Shown here: positions 44,816-54,742 of the stretch, piece after piece
How positions within the stretch are numbered: the first letter of the stretch is position 1
Layout: the number at the start of each line of letters is the position of its first letter
Assembly (NCBI GenBank): GCA_963823105.1
Contig: CAWGKC010000014.1
Location: forward strand, 124,001-188,000
Source of the DNA: JAJYKC01 sp963823105
Lineage (GTDB): Bacteria > Acidobacteriota > Terriglobia > Bryobacterales > Bryobacteraceae
DNA: 64,000 bases
Reading direction: 5' to 3'
Notes under the pieces: generated by a model
Told to the model about the DNA's origin: nothing
Seen by the model: the letters and a program-made list of their open reading frames with translations, nothing else
Database searches by the model: none
Program-made: the position numbers and the translations under genes

Positions 44816-45277
44816 TTAGCGCTGTTCGGAGACGGATTTTTCCGCCAGATCGCCCAGCACGGGGAGCTTGTACGATTCGTCCTGGCTGACTTTCACCATC
44901 ATGAAGATCCACGCTCCGAATACCACCGCGCGCAGGAGGTTTGGAACGATCCGGTGGATTTCGGTCCCAGGGAAAATGGAGAAGCGGAACATCGGGTCGA
45001 TGACCCAGTCCACCAGCAGCCACGCGACGAAAAGATAGAGCCCCTGGAACGCATGGAAGCGAACGCGAAGATCCTGGCGAAAAGTCGCCGAGGCAAGAAC
45101 GACGATCGCCGCGATCCAGCCGAGCACGGGGACATAACAGAGTAGGGAGGCGATCCGCGGGGAAATCGAGTTCAAGTAATTTCGCGGCTCGCTCGCCAAG
45201 GGTTGCCGCGCGCCGCACTTGGCGCAATAAATGTCGCTAGGGCGCGACGGGGTTCCACATTGGCAACAGTAAGGCAT
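44816..45277 (-). CDS. zinc-ribbon protein with DUF4870-like membrane domain
   Basis: 153 residues. An N-terminal zinc ribbon (Cys4, Cys7, Cys18, Cys21 in CCQCG...YCAKCG) precedes three or four hydrophobic helices with RIASLLCYVPVLGWIAAIVVLA and RFHAFQGLYLFVAWLLVDW, the DUF4870-like pattern (Arg-Phe-His before a helix). The family has no proven function. It diverges from the metallo-beta-lactamase-fold gene across 71 bp. Confidence 0.72.
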   Translation of the reverse strand: MPYCCQCGTPSRPSDIYCAKCGARQPLASEPRNYLNSISPRIASLLCYVPVLGWIAAIVVLASATFRQDLRVRFHAFQGLYLFVAWLLVDWVIDPMFRFSIFPGTEIHRIVPNLLRAVVFGAWIFMMVKVSQDESYKLPVLGDLAEKSVSEQR

Positions 45278-45348
45278 CGGAGGCTTTCACCTGTGAATAC
45301 GTATTTTGAAATCAGCCTGTTCCAAGCATATTACACGTCTGTGATACG

Positions 45349-46380
45349 ATGCGGCGCATGCGAGTCCAATTCCTTGCGGCGGCGGTGTTTTGCCTGGCGT
45401 TCGGCGCTTCCGGCGCCAGTGCGGCGAAAGAGCTGACCATTTTCTTTATCGATGTCGAGGGGGGCCAGGCTACGCTGGTCGTCTCGCCGTCGGGGCAGTC
45501 GGTCCTGGTGGACACTGGTTGGCGTGGATACGACGGCCGGGACGCCGCGCGCATCGTCGAGGTGGCGAAAAAGGCGCACCTCAAAAAAATCGACTACGTC
45601 GTCATCACCCACTACCACCGCGATCATGTGGGCGGCGTGATTCAATTGACGAGGAAAATGAAGGTCGGGGCGTTCGTCGATCACGGCCCGAACCGGGAAG
45701 ACTCCAAGGTGGTGCGGGAAGACTACGCCGACTACGAGAAGACCTTGGCGCTCGCCGAGAGTCGCATTGTCGCCAAACCGGGCGGCGAGCTCCCCGTGAA
45801 GGGCCTGACGGTGGAAATCCTGACCGCCGACGGGGAACATCTGACCGCCCCTGCGCCAGGAGGCGGACAGCCAAACCCATACTGCGCCGCCGCCACGAAA
45901 AAGGAAGAGGATCCTTCCGAAAACGCCCGGTCCGTGGGGACCCTCTTCACCTTTGGCAAATTCCGGTTCGTGGATTTGGGCGACCTGACCTGGAATAAGG
46001 AACTGGCCCTGGTCTGCCCGAATAACCTGATCGGTCCCGTGGATCTGTATTTGACCAGCCATCACGGACTCTCCCAATCCGGCAGCCCTCAGTTGGTGGA
46101 CGCCATCCACCCGCGCGTGGCCATCATGAACGATGGCGCGCGAAAGGGTGGAAGCCCGTCGGCCTGGCAGATCGTCAAGGACTCGCCCGGCCTCGAAGAC
46201 ATGTGGCAGTTGCACTTTTCGATCGAAGGCGGGAAGGACCATAACGAGCCCGATCCGTTCATCGCCAACATCGATGAACAGTGTGAGGGAAAGTACATAA
46301 AAGTGACGGCGCTGGCGGATGGGTCGTTCACGGTGTACAACAGCAGAAATAAATATCAAAAGACATATCCGGCAAGGTAG
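45349..46380 (+). CDS. secreted metallo-beta-lactamase-fold hydrolase (ComEC C-domain-like)
   Basis: 343 residues with a signal peptide (cleavage near ASGASA). LTIFFIDVEGGQATLVVSPSG and VLVDTGW open the fold; THYHRDHVGG is the metal motif, followed by FVDLGDLTWNKE and LTSHHGLSQSG. This motif order is that of ComEC/Rec2-associated MBL domains, but here it is an independent exported protein. The substrate is unknown. A second in-frame ATG at 45358 would give the same mature protein. Confidence 0.82.
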   Translation: MRRMRVQFLAAAVFCLAFGASGASAAKELTIFFIDVEGGQATLVVSPSGQSVLVDTGWRGYDGRDAARIVEVAKKAHLKKIDYVVITHYHRDHVGGVIQLTRKMKVGAFVDHGPNREDSKVVREDYADYEKTLALAESRIVAKPGGELPVKGLTVEILTADGEHLTAPAPGGGQPNPYCAAATKKEEDPSENARSVGTLFTFGKFRFVDLGDLTWNKELALVCPNNLIGPVDLYLTSHHGLSQSGSPQLVDAIHPRVAIMNDGARKGGSPSAWQIVKDSPGLEDMWQLHFSIEGGKDHNEPDPFIANIDEQCEGKYIKVTALADGSFTVYNSRNKYQKTYPAR

Positions 46381-46477
46381 CGGGAGGCGTTTTCGGGTAT
46401 CCACCTAGCGAAGGTGGCACGGTACCTGCTGGCCTTTTGCGGTTCCTGGAGCGGTTTTTGGTCTCGCAGAGTGGGTA

Positions 46478-46540
46478 CTTTCGAAAATCTTCGAAAGATT
46501 ACGAATTTCTGTTGACAGGACGTTAAGATCGCCTTAAGAT
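46478..46540 (+). promoter_or_regulatory. carD promoter with adjacent inverted repeat
   Basis: A perfect 8-bp inverted repeat CTTTCGAA/TTCGAAAG (46478-46497, 4-base loop) sits 15 bp upstream of a -35 box TTGACA (46512-46517). After a 17-bp spacer comes the -10 box TAAGAT (46535-46540), and the carD ATG is at 46598. Box quality and spacing fit a housekeeping-sigma promoter; the repeat may be an operator. A further upstream stretch, TGGCACG-N4-CTGC (46415-46429), resembles a sigma-54 site with one mismatch. Confidence 0.62.
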
Positions 46541-46597
46541 TTGTCTTCGGCCATTGCGAAAACAACTGACAACCCAAGGTAGGTGTACGTTTCCCGC

Positions 46598-47107
46598 ATG
46601 AATTTCCAAATCGGTGAGAAAATCGTCTATCCGAACCACGGCATCGGAACGGTGGAAAACATCAGCTTCCGGCCTTTCGGCAATCAATCGGAGCGGTTTT
46701 ACTTGCTCCGCCTAGCCTATGACAGCATGACGGTGATGGTGCCTTTTTCGCACGCCGAGGACGTGGGCCTACGGAAAGTCACCAAAAACTGCGACGTCGC
46801 TCGCGTTCTGCAGTTTCTCTCCACCGGGGTATGCCAGTGGAAGTGCGACTGGAAGGACCGATTCAAGGAAAACTCCGAGAAAATGCGCAGCGGAAGCCTG
46901 CTGGAAGTGGCCGAAGTGCTAAAAACGCTGCTGATTCTCCAGGGCCGCAAGCCGCTTTCCTTCCGCGAAAAGAAAATGCTGGACCGGGCGCGCCACATGC
47001 TCATCACAGAGGTATCCATCTGCCGCGCGGTTGGCGAAGAGGAAGCCTGTACGATGCTCGGAAAAGCCCTGTCGCGCTGCGCCCTCGCGCTTCCGGTTCC
47101 GTTATAG
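46598..47107 (+). CDS. carD: CarD-family transcriptional regulator
   Basis: 169 residues. The N-terminal Tudor-like RNA-polymerase interaction domain reads FQIGEKIVYPNHGIGTVENI and YLLRLAYDSMTVMVPF, and the helical C-terminal DNA-binding part holds DRFKENSEKMRSGSLLEVAEVL and LSFREKKMLDRARHMLITEVS. CarD binds the RNA polymerase beta subunit and stabilises the open complex. A GTG at 46583 is an alternative start; the ATG at 46598 begins the conserved domain. It is followed by tRNA-Glu. Confidence 0.9.
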   Translation: MNFQIGEKIVYPNHGIGTVENISFRPFGNQSERFYLLRLAYDSMTVMVPFSHAEDVGLRKVTKNCDVARVLQFLSTGVCQWKCDWKDRFKENSEKMRSGSLLEVAEVLKTLLILQGRKPLSFREKKMLDRARHMLITEVSICRAVGEEEACTMLGKALSRCALALPVPL

Positions 47108-47152
47108 GCAGCCTAGCCCCTCCGCTCGTTTGGTATCCTGAAAACTAGGCGT

Positions 47153-47227
47153 GGCGCTATCGTCTAACGGTTAGGACAGAGCCCTCTCAAGGCTTAAATA
47201 CGGGTTCGATTCCCGTTAGCGCTACCA
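47153..47227 (+). tRNA. tRNA-Glu (anticodon CTC)
   Basis: 75 bases ending in an encoded CCA. The 5' end GGCGCTA (47153-47159) pairs with TAGCGCT at the 3' end (one G-T pair). The anticodon stem GAGCC/GGCTT closes the loop CTCTCAA with anticodon CTC, and the T arm has CGGG-TTCGATT-CCCG. Its last 23 bases plus the following A are repeated exactly at 59411-59434, marking it as the attachment site of an integrated element. Confidence 0.95.
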
Positions 47228-47228
47228 A
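47205..47228 (+). repeat. left attachment site (attL) within tRNA-Glu
   Basis: The 24-bp 3' end of tRNA-Glu (T arm, acceptor 3' strand, CCA, plus one A) is identical to 59411-59434. Bases on either side differ (G before here, A before there; C versus A after). A tRNA 3'-end direct repeat is the classic footprint of tyrosine-integrase insertion, with the tRNA kept intact on this side. Confidence 0.85.
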
Positions 47229-47455
47229 CTGTCCTTTAGAATCAATAATTTACATCGGTAGAAATCCAGTAAGGAAAATAACAAACCAAATGGATTCAAG
47301 GACTTACGAGCGCGAAAATCTGTGACCCCGGAAGTCCCGATGGAACTGAAACCGACTGCTGCTTTCCCGTTAGCAGCCTGAACTCCCAGATTCACAGCGG
47401 GTTATCGACAATTCTCCTGATCGGTCGCGCCGTTGTTGGACGGCCCGCTCCGCGG

Positions 47456-47880
47456 TCAGATAGTCACGTTGTAGTACGGCCCGCCCTGCTCGATCACGAA
47501 AAGCAAATATTGCAGTCGGAATGTCACTGTCGGCACCGTGAAAAAGTCGAAAGCGGTGGTCACCTCCCGATGATTCTGTAGGAAAGTCAGCCAGTTCATG
47601 CCAGGGTCGCCGCGACGCTGCATGCGCCGCAGATACCGCCCTAAACTCCTCTCCGAGACAACGAAACCGAGCTTGTGAAGCTCGCCGCGAAGGCTCGGAG
47701 CTCCCCCAATTCTGCATCTCTTGCGCCGATCGTCGAATCAGAGCGCGAATCCCCTCGGTGATCCTCGGTCGTTTACCGAGTGGCCGGGACCGCCAGCGCC
47801 AATAGAGATGAAAGCCGGCGCGGTGTCAATCGATCACGGTGTCGGGTTTCACCAGCACGGGCCACACGGCGTCACGCACG
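47456..47880 (-). pseudogene. decayed integrase-core (rve) transposase fragment
   Basis: Reading the minus strand in pieces gives AGFHLYWRWRSRPLGKRPRIT, EGIRALIRRSAQEMQNWGAP, LRGELHKLGFVVSERSLGRY, LRRMQRRGDPGMNWLTFLQN and HREVTTAFDFFTVPTVTFRL, a common integrase-core transposase with the first catalytic Asp in AFDFFTVPT. A TGA replaces an expected Trp codon early, a frame change occurs near the NWG stretch, and a TGA at 47456-47458 truncates it before the second Asp. It starts 230 bp inside the element from the tRNA. Confidence 0.72.
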
Positions 47881-48024
47881 TTTCGAGGAGTATGCCACAT
47901 TCCGTCGCCTTATGTCCCTTTACTTAGGCGCGTCTGTATAGTTGCACCAACCTTGTTCCAGATCAGCGCACTGGCGCCCCGCCGCACACCACCTTGCGGA
48001 ATCGCTGAACGCCGCCACTTCGTC

Positions 48025-48054
48025 TTGACAGCTTCCTCCCGCGATGTATAGAAT
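48025..48054 (+). promoter_or_regulatory. predicted promoter of the TonB receptor gene
   Basis: TTGACA (48025-48030) and TAGAAT (48049-48054) are separated by 18 bp, giving a predicted start near 48061 and a leader of about 157 bases before the receptor ATG. The rest of the gap 47881-48217 holds no recognisable gene. Confidence 0.5.
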
Positions 48055-48217
48055 ACTCTCACCCGTTCTTGCCATGTCCGCAATCAGCGATCCTCGAGCG
48101 GTCTGCAACGTTCGCACGTCCTCTCCCTCGTGTCTGATTGAACGCGTCTCCGCCGCCTCACAAGCCGACATCTGAGCGCCCCCGTCCGGTCGCGGAAAAC
48201 GTTGAAAGGACCGTGCA

Positions 48218-51200
48218 ATGAAAATCGCTACCCCCGCGATCTTACTCGCGTTCGCGTTAGCCCTCCAGGCGCAGTCGACGTCCTCGCTCACAGGGCTCGT
48301 AACCGATCCCTCCGGAGCCGTCGTTCCCGGCGCCCGGATCGTTGTCGTCAACTCGGATACCAACCAACGGCGCACCGCCCTCACCGACTCCCAGGGCCGT
48401 TACTCATTCCCTCAGATGCAGCCCAGCACTTACGAGGTCCGGGCGAGCGCCTCCGGCTTCTCCGACGTCGTCGTCCGCGATGTTGCGCTGCTCGTCAGCA
48501 CGCCCTCCACCGTCGACATCCGTTTCGAAGTCGGCGCCGTTCAGCAAAGCGTCGCCGTTACCGGGGAAGCGCTGCAGGTCAACACCCAGGACGCCACGCT
48601 CGGCAATGCCATCGGGACCGAACCCATACTCGAACTCCCCTTCGACGCTCGCAACGTCGTGGGCCTCCTCTCCATCCAGCCCGGCGTCACGTTCTTCGGC
48701 GACCCCAGCCAGCGCGACGACTACCGTAGCGGCTCCGTCAACGGCGGCAAGAGCGACCAAGGCAACGTCACCCTCGATGGCGTCGACGTCAACGACCAGC
48801 AGTTCCGCACCGCATTCACCGGCGTGCTCCGCACCACCCTGGACTCCGTTCAGGAATTCCGCACCACCACCACCAACGGCGACGCCGACACCGGCCGTAG
48901 CTCCGGCGCCCAGGTAGCCCTGGTCACAAAATCGGGCACCAACTCGATTCACGGCTCCCTCTACGAGTACACCCGCAACACGCTCACTTCCGCCAATACG
49001 TTCTTCAATAACGCCGACGGAATTCCGCGCCAGAAACTCATTCGCAACGTCTATGGCGCCTCCGTCGGCGGCCCCGTCAAGAAAGACCGGCTTTTCTACT
49101 TCCTCAATTACGAGGGCCGCCGCGACGCCAGCGATACAACCGCCGTCCGCGTCGTACCCAACATGCTCTTCCGCGAGGGCATCTTCACCTACCAGACCAC
49201 CTCCGGCGCCACGACGCAGCTCACTCCCGATCAGATCCGCGCCATCGATCCCCAGCACATCGGCGAAAGCCCGGCCGTGCTTCAGCTTCTCCAGTCCTAC
49301 CCCGCTCCCAACGATAATACCGTCGGCGACGGCCTTAACACCGCCGGGCTACCGCTTCAACAGTTCCGTGCCCCTCCGGTACAACACCTACATCGCGCGC
49401 GTCGACTATCAACTCGACTCCGCCGGGAAACAGACTCTATTCTGGCGCGGCAATCTGCAAAACGATCACTACGTCCCGTCCACTACCACATCGAGTGGCG
49501 TCCCCCAGTTCCCCGGCCAGGCCGATTCCACCATCACCCTCCAGAACGCTAAAGGTATGGCGCTTGGCCACACCTGGGTGATCTCCAACAACCTCGTCAA
49601 CAGCTTCCGCTATGGCTACACGCGCCAGTCCTACGACAATACCGGCGTCCTCAGCGGCCCCCTCGTCGGTTTCACCGGCATCGACAATCCTGTCGCGTCC
49701 ACCACCGCCCTCAGCGCCACCATCCCCGTCCACGACATGGAGGAAAGTCTCACCTGGACGAAGGGCGCCCACACCATCGTCGCCGGCGGCTCGCTTCGCT
49801 TCATCCGCACCAACCGCCTCTCATTCGCCAATTCCTACAGCAGCGCCACCATGACTCCGGGCTGGTTCGTCGACAATGCGCGTTATCTGCTCCAACCCGA
49901 CGTCAATCCGAACACCCTTAGCGATTACACCACCCAGATGGTCAATCTCCTTGGCCTGGTCTCGCAGGGCACCGCCGACTACAACTACAACAAGCAAGGC
50001 AGCCTGCTGCCGCAAGGCGAAGGAATCCGCCGCAATTTCGCCGACAACGAATACGAAATGTTTCTTCAGGACACCTGGAAAGTATCCCGCGGCTTCACCG
50101 CCACCTTCGGCGCTCGCGTCAACCTCGATCCCGCCCTCTACGAAGTCAACGGCTACCAAACCTCGACGAACATCCCTCTCGGCGTCTGGGCCAACGAACG
50201 CGCGGGCCTCGCCGAGCGCGGCCTACCTCAGTCCATGGTCACGCCGCTCAGCTTCCAGCTCGCCGATTCTCCCGGCGGCCACTCCCTTTACCCCTTTCAA
50301 AGCCACATCGCTCCCCGCGTCGGCCTCGCTTGGTCCCCGCAGTCCGATTCCGGTTGGCGAAAACGCCTTTTCGGCGGTCCGGGCAAAACCTCCATCCGCG
50401 CCGGTTTCGGCCTTTACTACGACGCCTTCGGCCAGAGCCTCATCCGCATCGCCGACGCAACCTCGCTCGGCTTCTCCACCACGCTCCAGAACGCCGGCAC
50501 CCAGACCTACAACACCGTGCCCCGGTTCGTCGGGCTTAACCAAATCCCCTCCGGCCTGCTCCCCGCGGCGCCCCCCGGCGGCTTCCCCCAAGTCGCGCCC
50601 AACGCCTTCGCCGCCACCTCCGGCGTCGACAGCAGTATCCAAAGCCCGTACACCATCAACATGGACTTCAGCATCGGCCGCGACCTGCCCCATGGCTTCC
50701 ACATCGAGAGCTCCTACGTCGGCCGCCTTTCGCGCCATTCCCTCATCGGTGACGATGTCGGAATGTACACCAACTTAGTCGATCCCAAGTCCGGCCAAAC
50801 TTACTTCCAGGCCGCCACAATGATGCAGCAGTATGTGCGCCAGAATCTTCCCGCCTCCAAAGTCCCCTCCATCGCCTTCTTTCAGGACCTGTTCCCCGGC
50901 TACGCCGGCGGCGGTCTGACGGCCACGCAAAACATCTATCAAAACGCCTGGATCCAGAACCCAGCCAGCGATACGACCGCGCTTCAGGTCGTCGATGCCA
51001 GCGCCACCGGGTGCTCACCCTGCAGCGCGCTGGGGCCTAATGCTTTGTACAACGCCCAATACGTGGCGCTCACCGCCTTTCGATCCATCGGCAGCGGCGA
51101 CTATCACGCCTTCCAAACCACCATCCGCAAGCAGTATTCCAGCGGCGTCCAGTTCGATCTCAATTACACCCTCTCCAAGTGCATCGACCTCGGCTCCACT

Positions 51201-51875
51201 CGCGAATCCGACGGACCGAATGGCCCTCAAGGCTCGGGACTTGGCCTCATCCAAAACCCCTGGAACCCGGGTCAAATGCGGGCCGTCTGCGACTACGACG
51301 TCCGCCAACTCGTCAGCGCTTTTATGGTAGCCGAACTACCATTTGGACGCGGACGCCTTTTCGCCCACAATGCCAATAAATTCGTCGACGCCGTCATCGG
51401 AGGCTGGCAACTGAGCGGTATCTGGCGCCAGTCCTCCGGCCTCCCTGTCGGTGTGAGCAACGGCGGTTACTGGCCCACTAATTGGAACTATCCGCCCTTC
51501 GCCACCCAAACCGGCGCCGTCCAGCAGGCCACCACCAAAAACGGCTCCTCCGGCGGCCCCAATCTATTTCCCGACGCCACCGCCGCCTTCAACGCATTCG
51601 AGCTCACCTTCCCCGGACAAAGCGGTAGCCGCAACACCCTTCGCGGCGACGGTTTCTTCACCATCGACACCGCGCTCGCCAAACGCTTCACCATGTTCTA
51701 CAACGAAAAACACAGCATCCAGATCCGCGCCGAGGCCTTCAACATCACCAACTCGGTCCGCTTCGACGTGAACCAACTATCACTCAGCCTGAGTAACTCC
51801 GTCGCCTTCGGCAAGTACAATGGGACGCTGAATACCCCTCGTGTCTTTCAGTTTGGAGGACGTTATGAGTTCTAA
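48218..51875 (+). CDS. Oar-like TonB-dependent receptor with carboxypeptidase-regulatory domain (one frameshift)
   Basis: About 1218 residues after joining two frames. A signal peptide (1-19) precedes a CarboxypepD_reg-like domain (SSLTGLVTDPSGAVVPGARI, TALTDSQGRYSFPQM), a plug (VTLDGVDVNDQQF, GAQVALVTKSGTNSIHGSLYEY) and a long beta barrel ending in Phe (VFQFGGRYEF), the outer-membrane targeting pattern. The frames meet at GGG 49346-49348, where removing one G joins DGLNTAG to YRFNSSVPLRYNTYI. AAAGGA precedes the ATG. These receptors take up glycans, peptides or chelates. Here it is followed 11 bp before its end by the amidase ATG, suggesting uptake coupled to hydrolysis. Codons are strongly C-ending. 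Confidence 0.85.
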
Positions 51876-53328
51876 CTTGATTACCCGCCGGTCTTTGCTT
51901 ACCACCGCCGCCACGGCCGCGGCGGTCTCCCGGGTCCGCGCCGCCTCCGACCCCCTCTCCTGGTCTCTCACCGAAGCCTCGCTCGCCCTCATGAACGGCG
52001 CCGTCTCCTCCGAGGAGCTTACCCGCTTGTGCCTCGACCGCATCGGCCAACTCGATCCCGCTCTCAACGCCTTCATCACCCTCACTGCGCAGTCCGCTCT
52101 CGATCAGGCCCGCGAATGCGACCGCCTCCGCAAGTCCGGCCTCGCCTACGGCCCCCTCTTCGGAGTCCCCATCGCCCTCAAGGACAACATAGACACCGCC
52201 GGGCTCAAAACCACCGCCGCCGCCGCGGTCTTCAAAAACCGTGTCCCCACCGAGGACGCCGAGGTGACCCGCCGCCTGAAAGCCGCCGCCCCCGTCTTCC
52301 TCGGCAAGCTCAATCTTGATGAGATGGCCTTCGAAGGAACCGGCACAACGGGCTGCTTCGGCCCGGCCCACAATCCCTGGAACCTGGACAGAATCACAGG
52401 CGGCTCCTCGGCCGGCTCGGCCGCAGCCGTCTCCGCCGGGCTTTGCTTCGGCTCGGTAGGCAGCGACGACGGAGGCTCCGTCCGGATCCCGGGCGCCTTC
52501 TGCGGCGTCGTCGGTTTCAAGACCAGCTATGGCCGCGTCTCGACGCGCGGCGTCGTTCCCTCCGCCTACTCCATGGACACCATCGGCCCTATCGTGCGGA
52601 CGGTCGAAGACGCCGCCGCCATCCTGCAGGTCATCGTAGGCTACGATCCCAACGATGCCATTACTCTCACCCAGCCGGTGCCCGACTACTCCCAGGCCCT
52701 CGGCGCTCCGATCGCGAACTTGCGCATCGGCGTGCCGCGCGATTATTTTTTTGAGCAACTGCATCCCGATGTCGCCTCGGCGGTCGAGGAAGCCATCCGC
52801 CATCTCAAGACTCAGGTGCGCGAAGTCCGCGATGTGACTCTTCCCCGTCTGCACGTCGCCGAAAACGGCACCTACGATGTCGAGCTTTATCACTATCAGA
52901 AGCCGTACTTCGACAAATCCCCCGATCTCTACCATCCCTGGTCGCAACGGCAAATGAACGAGCTCAAGCTCGTCCAGACCGTTCCCTACATCGAGACCCT
53001 GAAACGTGTTCGCGAATGCCGCCGCAATATCCGCCGCATCTTCGAGCAGGTGGACGTCCTCGCCCTGCCCACCATGCGCGAGCCCGCGCCCCTAATCTCA
53101 GAAACGGTCAACGAAACGCACCATCGTCCCCACAGCAATACCGCCGCCTTCAACCACTTCGGCACTCCTGCGATGACCGTGCCCTGCGGATTCTCCGGCG
53201 ACGGCCTCCCAATCGGCCTCGAGTTAGTCGGCGCGCCGTTTCACGAACCTGTCGTTCTCTCTCTGGCTTACGCCTACCAGCAGTCCACCGATTGGCATCG
53301 CCGGACGCCGCCCGTCGCCCTGGGATAA
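51865..53328 (+). CDS. Tat-exported amidase-signature hydrolase
   Basis: 487 residues. A twin-arginine signal (ITRRSLLTTAATAAAVS) precedes an amidase-signature domain: catalytic Lys in IALKDNIDTAG, the GGSSAGSAAAVSAG loop, and the Ser nucleophile in GSDDGGSVRIPGAFCGVVGFK (the usual Thr of GSDTGGS is Asp). The C-terminus has NHFGTPAMTVPCGFSGDGLPIGLELVG. Family members hydrolyse amide bonds, from glutamine-type amides to aryl amides. GGAGG lies upstream of the ATG at 51865, which overlaps the end of the receptor gene, so both are co-translated. Periplasmic cleavage of an imported amide is the likely role. Confidence 0.87.
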   Translation: MSSNLITRRSLLTTAATAAAVSRVRAASDPLSWSLTEASLALMNGAVSSEELTRLCLDRIGQLDPALNAFITLTAQSALDQARECDRLRKSGLAYGPLFGVPIALKDNIDTAGLKTTAAAAVFKNRVPTEDAEVTRRLKAAAPVFLGKLNLDEMAFEGTGTTGCFGPAHNPWNLDRITGGSSAGSAAAVSAGLCFGSVGSDDGGSVRIPGAFCGVVGFKTSYGRVSTRGVVPSAYSMDTIGPIVRTVEDAAAILQVIVGYDPNDAITLTQPVPDYSQALGAPIANLRIGVPRDYFFEQLHPDVASAVEEAIRHLKTQVREVRDVTLPRLHVAENGTYDVELYHYQKPYFDKSPDLYHPWSQRQMNELKLVQTVPYIETLKRVRECRRNIRRIFEQVDVLALPTMREPAPLISETVNETHHRPHSNTAAFNHFGTPAMTVPCGFSGDGLPIGLELVGAPFHEPVVLSLAYAYQQSTDWHRRTPPVALG

Positions 53329-53718
53329 TGCACTCCGGCCCCTTCCGCCACCCCGCCGCCAACCGCAGCCTGTCGAGCGCAGCCTTTTGCTGCCTCCATT
53401 TCAGCGAAAGCCTCCGAGCAGCCCCTTATTGGATAGTGGACCCGCTGCGAAACTACCGTTTCGTCGCCGCCCAATCCGTGGGCGTGAGATCCGCCACGAG
53501 CTATGTCTTGGACCGCCTGAAAAGGCTCTAATATTTGGATTCGGTGCCAGCTGAGTACTCGGTCTGGTGCCACCCGCGCACTAGGCCGGCCGGTTTCCCC
53601 GGATATCTCGTCGGCGATGGCCGGTTTCGTGGCCCGCTAAGACGTTTCGGGCGCGGAGCGCCGAGGCTCGCGGTCTCCGATCCAAGTTCGAATGCGGTCT
53701 GTGCGGTGGATGATCCGT
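53329..53718. other. 390-bp gap after the amidase, no gene recognised
   Basis: Open frames here are short and show no domain. The C-rich composition of the amidase continues to about 53530, then changes, which may mark the edge of the IS630 relic. Nothing further is supported. Confidence 0.4.
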
Positions 53719-54342
53719 TCAGCCGCTAGCCCGTGGCTTCTTGTAGCGGAACAGCTTTCTGGCCTTCTTCCGCGTAAACCGCCAGTCGATCTTGGTCCGT
53801 TTCCGGTTGGCCTTGCGGTTCCAAGCGTCGATCTCCCGCTGCAACGTCTCCAGATCCGGAATCCGCCGGTTCTCCAGACATTGCCGCGAGACCAGACTGA
53901 GTTCGATTTCCGCCTGATCGAGCCGGCTCCCGTGCTTCGGAGTGTAATGGCCGGTGAACCGGTCCCAAAGAGATCCGCCCTTTTCCTCCCCGAAGTGAGT
54001 GACCAGCGACTTGCGGCAGTGGATATTCAGGTTATCCATGACGAGGTGGATGGTCTGGGCTTGCGGGTAGTCCTCGACGATGCGCTTCACCAGACAGGCA
54101 AACTGGTAACCGGATCGATCCGGTGTCGCCGTGGTGAAGTGGCGGCCGGCCTTTGGTTCCACGGCGCCGAATACGTTGGCCGTGCCACGCCGTTCATACT
54201 CATTGTCTTGCTTGGCCGGTTTCCCTGGTTTGGCCGGGATCGGCGGCCGCACGTCGGCGTGCAGCGATACGGGTTTCTCGTCGACGCACACGACGGGTTC
54301 GGCCGGATCTTAGGGCTTTTCATGGACGGCCAGCACGGTGTT
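53719..54342 (-). pseudogene. IS630-family transposase, C-terminal part with in-frame stop
   Basis: The frame reads NTVLAVHEKP-stop-DPAEPVVCVDEKPVSLHADV, then LVMDNLNIHCRKSL and HYTPKHGSRLDQAEIELSL, giving the DDE Asp (VDEKP), second Asp (MDNLNIH) and Glu (AEIELS) of IS630 transposases, and ends naturally at YKKPRASG. A TAA at 54310-54312 sits where relatives have a Tyr codon, and the whole N-terminal helix-turn-helix half is missing, replaced by an IS66-type relic. From 53719 to 54291 the frame is still open (190 residues). Confidence 0.8.
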
Positions 54343-54411
54343 AAGCTGTGACAGCGCCTATTGCCGAAGCCATCCACCGCGGCGCATGAGGCACGAGCTT
54401 TCTTGTTCCTT

Positions 54412-54519
54412 TCAGAACTGCTTCACGGACATACCGATGCGCTGTTGCGCAGCGATTCGTTCGGCCCACTCGTCTGCTTTCGGGTTGGCCGTCCTCTCAC
54501 CGCTGCCAGTGTCGCTCAT
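54412..54519 (-). pseudogene. IS66-type TnpA accessory protein, N-terminal relic
   Basis: 35 residues in frame from the ATG at 54519: KADEWAERIAAQQRIGMSVKQF, then a TGA where relatives have Cys, followed by KEQE. This is the helix-turn-helix start of IS66 TnpA-type proteins (WAERIAAQQRSGMSVKQFCKEQ). The rest is absent. It adjoins the truncated IS630 relic, so the two insertion sequences were joined by deletion. Confidence 0.62.
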
Positions 54520-54742
54520 GACACCACAATGCAGCACCGACCGGTACATCAGAAAGAGCGGTTCACACGAGACGGTCATGCGCAAAGGCCGGGGCTCAGC
54601 GGTCTTGAACTCGGGAAAACAAACCGCGACTTCTACGAATGACCAAGCCTCCGCGAGCGAGCATCGGCTAACACCCGATCACCAACGCTCACCATAAAAG
54701 TAGTTGCGTTTGGCCTCACTCCTTAGCGAGAACTGAAACCAC

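Noticed and set aside
48404..49258. 284-residue minus-strand ORF opposite the TonB receptor
   Set aside because: Glycine/valine/glutamate-rich antisense frame of a high-GC gene, no domain.
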